Below, in pieces: positions 60,493 through 64,000 of a stretch of 64,000 nt of DNA (positions within the stretch are counted from its first letter, which is position 1; each line of letters opens with the position of its first letter). The notes beneath the pieces were generated by a model. It was not told the DNA's origin and did no database searches. It saw only the letters and a program-made list of their open reading frames with translations. The translations under genes and the position numbers were made by a program. This DNA is from an uncultured Roseburia sp. (GTDB lineage Bacteria; Bacillota; Clostridia; Lachnospirales; Lachnospiraceae): assembly GCA_947647505.1 (NCBI GenBank), contig CANSKO010000007.1, positions 62,001 to 126,000 on the forward strand, given 5' to 3'.

Positions 60493-61557
60493 ATGCAGGG
60501 ATATTTAAGGGGCGCTACGGCAGATGACATGGATTTATTGTTTACATGGGCAAATGATCCACTGGTACGGAAACATTCATTTTCTTCCCATGAAATCGGC
60601 TATGAAGAGCATAAACAATGGTTTGCGCACATACTGTCTTCCGACGATTGCAGACAGTATATTTATATGTATGATGCGAGGCCCACAGGTCAGATTCGCC
60701 TTGAGGCTTCGGGGGGGGGTAAAAATATGAATGTTGTTATCAGCTACAGCGTCTGTGCGGAGCAAAGAGGGCTTGGACATGGAAGGCGCATGCTGCTTCT
60801 GGCATGCGAACAGGCCGCTTTGGATTTTCCGTGCGCGATACGTCTGATCGGAAAGACAAAGCCGAAAAATGCCGCGTCACAGAAGGCGTTTAGAAAAGCC
60901 GGATTTATGGAATGCCAGGGTCATGTGTTTGAGAAGCGGATCAGAGGAGAAGAAGACGGCGCAAAGATTCATAAGGTTTTGTTTCTGACAAATAATGACA
61001 TTGCAATGCGCCTGTATACATGGTTAAGCGGGCAGTGCGAAGTCAGCCTTTGCAGCGATCGGGTATCTGTAGAGCAGTTGAAACGGCTGCGGCCGGATCT
61101 GCTGTTAAGCTATAATTACAAATATAAGATACAGGATGACGTGATTGCTTTTATGGAAGGAAGGATATTAAACCTGCACATTTCGCTTTTACCGTGGAAT
61201 CGTGGCGCAAGCCCCAATATCTGGAGCTTTGTCGATCATACGCCAAAGGGCGTTACGATTCATCAGATCAGCTCCGGGCTGGATGAAGGGCTTATTTTGT
61301 ACCAGCAGACATGTGAGCTAAAGGCAGAAGAGGAGACGTTTGCGTCGTCCTATCAAAAGCTGCATGGAAAGATCGTAGAATTGTTTCAGGAAAAATGGCC
61401 GCAGATTCGGACTGGAAACTGGACGCTTCAAAAGCAGCAGGGAGAAGGAAGCTTTCACAATAACAGAGATCTGGAAGCGTTAAAGAAGCTGTGTCCGTTC
61501 CAATGGGAGGATTCGGTTGCGGATTATCTGAACAGGCTGAAAAAGACGAGGGGATGA
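60493..61557 (+). CDS. PseH-like GNAT fused to a formyltransferase-like domain
   Basis: 354 residues. Residues 1-150: GNAT of the PseH type (YLRGATADDMDLLFTWAND, VISYSVCAEQRGLGHGRRM, ASQKAFRKAGF). Residues 160-300: formyltransferase fold with VLFLTNNDIAM, NLHISLLPWNRGASPNIW (the His-Ser-Leu-Leu-Pro and Arg-Gly motif) and SSGLDEGLILYQ with the catalytic Asp. PseH acetylates UDP-4-amino-AltNAc; a formyl group could be added instead or as well. A G9 tract at 60711-60719 (S-G-G-G-K, about residue 73-77) is inside the GNAT part and in frame, so the whole step can be switched. Confidence 0.85.
   Translation: MQGYLRGATADDMDLLFTWANDPLVRKHSFSSHEIGYEEHKQWFAHILSSDDCRQYIYMYDARPTGQIRLEASGGGKNMNVVISYSVCAEQRGLGHGRRMLLLACEQAALDFPCAIRLIGKTKPKNAASQKAFRKAGFMECQGHVFEKRIRGEEDGAKIHKVLFLTNNDIAMRLYTWLSGQCEVSLCSDRVSVEQLKRLRPDLLLSYNYKYKIQDDVIAFMEGRILNLHISLLPWNRGASPNIWSFVDHTPKGVTIHQISSGLDEGLILYQQTCELKAEEETFASSYQKLHGKIVELFQEKWPQIRTGNWTLQKQQGEGSFHNNRDLEALKKLCPFQWEDSVADYLNRLKKTRG
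60711..60719 (+). repeat. G9 tract 6, followed by TAAAAA (gene ON)
   Basis: Read TCG GGG GGG GGT AAA, the same frame as tract 3. One more G places TAA in frame. Lies inside the GNAT domain. Confidence 0.9.
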
Positions 61558-61561
61558 AGAA

Positions 61562-62572
61562 ATGCTGTATATCAGAACCGATATGAACGACGTAATTGCC
61601 ACGGGCCATATGATGCGCTGCCTTGCCATAGCGGACGCGGCGAAGGAACAGGGAGAAGAGACGGTTTTTCTTCTGGCGGACGATGCGGCCCGGACGCTTC
61701 TTGCGCAGCGGGGATATGCATACCGCATTCTTTATACCAAATGGAATGCGATGGAACAGGAGCTTTCCAGATTAGAGGAGATCATACAGGAGCTTGGAAT
61801 TGCGCGCCTTCTGATCGACAGCTATCAGGTTACGGAGGCGTATTTGCGCCGCCTGTCGGCTCTGGTGGAAACGTATTATATCGACGATCGGAATGCATTT
61901 GTTTATCCGGTAAACGGACTGATCTGCTATGCCGGCTACTATGCGAAGTTTGATTACCCTGCGCGGTATCCGGATGCAAGGCTGTATCTTGGAACGGCGT
62001 ACGCGCCGCTGCGCCGCGCGTTCTGCGGCTGTCCGGCGAAAGCGATTTCGGAGCGGGCAAAACGCCTTTTGCTGTTATCCGGCGGGTCTGATCCGCATGA
62101 CATGCTGGCGGGTCTGCTTTTTCGTCTGAAGGACGAGGGATTCTGCCGGATTGACGTGATCTGCGGTATGTATCATGGGGGCTATGCGCAGCTGAAAGAG
62201 ACGTATCGGACAGAGGAGGCCGTGCATATCCACAGGGCTGTTTCCGACATAGAGCAGTATATGCGCCAGACGGATCTGGCCGTTTCAGCCGGCGGCATGA
62301 CACTGTACGAGCTGTGCGCATGCGGCGTCCCGTCCGTTTCCTTTACGTTTGCGGACAATCAGCTGGATAATGCGCGGCAGATGGAGGCGGACGGACTGAT
62401 GGATTATGCGGGCGATGCCAGAAGGGACGATGTGATTTCCAATGCGGTGCGTCTGATTCGAAGGCTGCGGGACGATGCGGCGCTGCGGGAGGAGCGTTCT
62501 CAGAGGATGCAGAAGCTGGTGGATGGAAAGGGCGCAGAGCGGATCGCGGCCGTTTTGTCGGCGGTTTTTTAA
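61562..62572 (+). CDS. pseG: UDP-2,4-diacetamido-2,4,6-trideoxyaltrose hydrolase
   Basis: 336 residues. IATGHMMRCLAIADAAKEQG carries the catalytic His of PseG; LLIDSYQVTEAYLRRL, LLLSGGSDPHDM and DLAVSAGGMTLYELCACG are GT-B-like motifs of the UDP-binding half. The enzyme removes UDP so that PseI can use the free sugar. It is somewhat longer than the Campylobacter enzyme (about 275-290). It starts 4 bases after the previous stop. It is the last gene of the pse run. Confidence 0.92.
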   Translation: MLYIRTDMNDVIATGHMMRCLAIADAAKEQGEETVFLLADDAARTLLAQRGYAYRILYTKWNAMEQELSRLEEIIQELGIARLLIDSYQVTEAYLRRLSALVETYYIDDRNAFVYPVNGLICYAGYYAKFDYPARYPDARLYLGTAYAPLRRAFCGCPAKAISERAKRLLLLSGGSDPHDMLAGLLFRLKDEGFCRIDVICGMYHGGYAQLKETYRTEEAVHIHRAVSDIEQYMRQTDLAVSAGGMTLYELCACGVPSVSFTFADNQLDNARQMEADGLMDYAGDARRDDVISNAVRLIRRLRDDAALREERSQRMQKLVDGKGAERIAAVLSAVF

Positions 62573-62742
62573 TGCCTGTATAAAAAGTGTTGCATCATAC
62601 AGGATAGTATGCTACTATTTCGGTGGACGGTATCGCATAGAACCGTACCCGGCATTTACAGACAAGTAAAGAAAAGCAATTCTTACGGCGAATGGCCGCA
62701 CCGGTTGGGCGGCACGTTTTAAGTAGGATTTTTTTCGTATGA

Positions 62743-62769
62743 CCGGGCAGATTCTGTCCGGATTTTTTA
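62743..62769 (+). terminator. Rho-independent terminator in the panC leader
   Basis: CCGGGCAG (62743-62750) pairs with CTGTCCGG (62754-62761, one G-T), 3-base loop, then ATTTTTTA. It is about 110 bases before panC, so it either ends the pse transcript or acts as the expression platform of a regulatory leader. Confidence 0.8.
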
Positions 62770-62804
62770 TATCATAGGAAAGTCTTCCGAACTTCCCTAT
62801 GATA
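62770..62804. repeat. Imperfect dyad TATCATAGG... in panC leader
   Basis: TATCATAGGAAAGT (62770-62783) and ACTTCCCTATGATA (62791-62804) form a 14-base dyad with one mismatch and a 7-base loop. It follows the terminator directly. Operator, second terminator or part of a dispersed intergenic repeat are all possible. Confidence 0.5.
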
Positions 62805-62827
62805 CAAAAAGCCCTCCGGGCAGGCGG

Positions 62828-62850
62828 AGAATTCTGCAAAGCAGGATTCT
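62828..62850 (+). other. Hairpin close to the panC ribosome site
   Basis: AGAATTCTGC (62828-62837) pairs with GCAGGATTCT (62841-62850), one G-T, loop AAA. It ends about 20 bases before AAGGAGG of panC and might limit ribosome access. Confidence 0.5.
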
Positions 62851-62880
62851 TATTCATGTTGGCAGAAAGAAGGAGGCAGT

Positions 62881-63726
62881 ATGGAAATTACGGGTTTGAT
62901 CGAAGCGGTGCGGGCGCAGGTGAAGGAATGGAGACGGCAGGGGCATTCTGTCGGGTTTGTGCCTACGATGGGATATTTGCACGAAGGACATGAAAGCCTG
63001 ATACAAAGGGCGGTGAAGGAGAATGACAAAGTCGTTGTCAGCGATTTTGTCAATCCGATTCAGTTTGGCGCGCAGGAGGATTTGTCAACGTATCCAAGAG
63101 ATCTTGACGCGGACTGTGCGCTGTGCGAAGCGGCCGGCGTGGATCTTTTGTTTCATCCTGCGCCGGAGGAAATGTATGCGCCGGATTTTTCGACGTATGT
63201 GAAAGCGGAACGCGTCAGCGACGGGCTGTGTGGGAAGAGCAGACCGACGCATTTTCAGGGCGTCTGCACGGTGGTCTGCAAGCTGTTTCATATCGTAATG
63301 CCGGACCGCGCGTATTTTGGACAGAAGGATGCGCAGCAGCTTGCGGTGATCCGGCGTATGACGCGGGATCTGAATCTGGACATTGCGATTGTGGGCTGCC
63401 CGATTATCCGCGAGGCGGACGGGCTGGCCAAAAGCTCCCGGAACACATATCTGAATGAAGAGGAACGAACGGCCGCGCTTGTGCTTTCCAGAGCGATTTT
63501 TCTGGGAGAGGAGCTGATAAAGCAGGGCGAGAGGGACGCAGAGACGGTCTTATCCGCGATGCGGGAGATCATTTTGGCGGAGCCTCTGGCCAGAATCGAC
63601 TATGTGGAAATGGTCGATGCAGATACCATGGAAACGATACGGCAGGCAAAGGGCAGGACGCTTGTGGCAATTGCCGTCTGGATTGGCACGACGCGCCTGA
63701 TCGATAACTTTATTCTGGAAGCGTAA
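62881..63726 (+). CDS. panC: Pantothenate synthetase
   Basis: 281 residues, normal length. VGFVPTMGYLHEGHESLIQRA contains the HxGH nucleotidyl motif (key: YLHEGHESL); VVSDFVNPIQFG, GQKDAQQLAVIRRM and GLAKSSRNTYLNEEER (the K-S-S-R-N ATP motif) follow in order. It joins pantoate and beta-alanine with ATP. GAAGGAGG precedes the ATG. panD follows by 12 bases; panB is not seen in the window. This is housekeeping metabolism and marks the right edge of the glycan island. Confidence 0.96.
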   Translation: MEITGLIEAVRAQVKEWRRQGHSVGFVPTMGYLHEGHESLIQRAVKENDKVVVSDFVNPIQFGAQEDLSTYPRDLDADCALCEAAGVDLLFHPAPEEMYAPDFSTYVKAERVSDGLCGKSRPTHFQGVCTVVCKLFHIVMPDRAYFGQKDAQQLAVIRRMTRDLNLDIAIVGCPIIREADGLAKSSRNTYLNEEERTAALVLSRAIFLGEELIKQGERDAETVLSAMREIILAEPLARIDYVEMVDADTMETIRQAKGRTLVAIAVWIGTTRLIDNFILEA

Positions 63727-63738
63727 GGAGGGATGGCA

Positions 63739-64000
63739 ATGACGCGCACCATGTTAAAAAGCAAAATCCACAGGGCTACGGTGACGCAGGCGAATCTGCA
63801 TTATGTCGGAAGCATTACGATAGATGCGGCATTGATGGAAGCGGCGGGGATTCTGGAATATGAAAAGGTGCAGATTGTGGACGTGGAAAATGGGGCAAGA
63901 TTTGAAACGTATGTGATTGCGGCGGAAGCGGGGAGCGGGATCATCTGCTTAAACGGGGCTGCGGCGCGCATGGTTTTAGCCGGGGATACCATCATTATTA
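63739..64000 (+). CDS. panD: Aspartate 1-decarboxylase precursor, cut by window end
   Basis: 87 residues visible from ATG 63739 behind [31 protein letters not shown] is the start of PanD; the Gly-Ser pair in HYVGSITID is the self-cleavage site that makes the pyruvoyl cofactor. [21 protein letters not shown] and LNGAAARMV continue the family pattern. It makes beta-alanine for PanC. The remaining 30-40 residues lie beyond 64000. Confidence 0.95.
   Translation, partial: MTRTMLKSKIHRATVTQANLHYVGSITIDAALMEAAGILEYEKVQIVDVENGARFETYVIAAEAGSGIICLNGAAARMVLAGDTIII

Larger units (their letters stand above)
62573..62880 (+). promoter_or_regulatory. Structured intergenic leader before panC (promoter, three hairpins, terminator, two dyads)
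   Basis: A 308-base gap without a gene. TTGCAT (62590-62595), 17 bases, TACTAT (62613-62618) may be a promoter. Three stem-loops follow: 62625-62649 (GGACGGT with ACCGT-A-CC, one bulged A), 62666-62686 (GTAA-A-GAA with TTCTTAC, one bulged A), 62695-62713 (GCCGC/GCGGC). Then come the terminator at 62743 and dyads at 62770 and 62828. The pan RNA motif, known before pantothenate genes and marked by bulged A residues, is a possible identity but not proven by eye. Confidence 0.45.

Noticed and set aside
1-64000. tRNA, rRNA, CRISPR arrays, insertion sequences and attachment sites
   Set aside because: Looked for on both strands; no convincing sequence or gene found.

Overview
The window looks like part of a motile, low-to-medium GC Gram-positive genome, most likely a Clostridia/Lachnospiraceae-type Firmicute (inference). 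The signs are strong AGGAGG-type ribosome sites, frequent GTG and TTG starts, ATGA stop-start overlaps, CDP-alditol and CDP-glycerol-type enzymes, and two sequences that fit the flagellar sigma-D (sigma-28) promoter. All of the roughly 60 genes lie on the + strand and most are a few bases apart or overlap, so nearly everything can be read as one or a few very long operons. I see no tRNA, rRNA, CRISPR array, transposase or integrase.

Layout. 1-6945: end of a glycosyltransferase gene, a TagF-like transferase, then the GDP-mannose/GDP-fucose set gmd, fcl, manC, manA. 7083-7485: small XRE repressor and its terminator. 7504-22922: a sigma-D-like promoter, a frameshifted Rossmann/methyltransferase gene, a Fuc4NAc-transferase-like gene, then an unusual block with LuxE, LuxC, a GNAT, two split transketolases, an acyl/peptidyl carrier protein, an iron-sulfur aldo/keto reductase, an amino-acid adenylation enzyme, a beta-propeller and an asparagine-synthase-like enzyme. 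22940-43016: many modular transferases (GT2, GT32, TagF-like, DUF4422, sulfotransferase, radical SAM, methyltransferases, acetyltransferases) plus a GDP-D,D-heptose pathway. 43040-46603: a promoter and a CDP-alditol module (Rpe-like, TarI-like, TarJ-like) with a GT8. 46646-47096: a second sigma-D-like promoter and a small helical protein. 47197-55077: pyruvyl transferase, DUF4422/Caps_synth fusion, rffA, WbqC and twin methyltransferases. 55074-62572: a pseudaminic acid cluster (pseC, F, I, G and a GNAT-formyltransferase). 62590-64000: a leader followed by panC and the start of panD.

How it fits together. There are many sugar-nucleotide makers and soluble transferases but no Wzx flippase, Wzy polymerase, ABC exporter or lipid-linked initiating transferase. 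With the sigma-D-like promoters and pseudaminic acid genes this points to a cytoplasmic protein-glycosylation island, most plausibly for flagellin, rather than a capsule locus.

Two features stand out. First, six genes each contain an uninterrupted run of exactly nine G, and in five of them TAAA follows directly. These look like phase-variation switches; one gene (7655) is out of frame as sequenced and one extra G would restore 339 codons. Second, a Rossmann-like module of about 90 residues is attached to about 15 otherwise unrelated enzymes, N-terminally, C-terminally or in the middle, as if it were a shared docking or sensing part. The LuxE/LuxC/carrier-protein/adenylation/transketolase block is the best candidate for an undescribed biosynthetic pathway.
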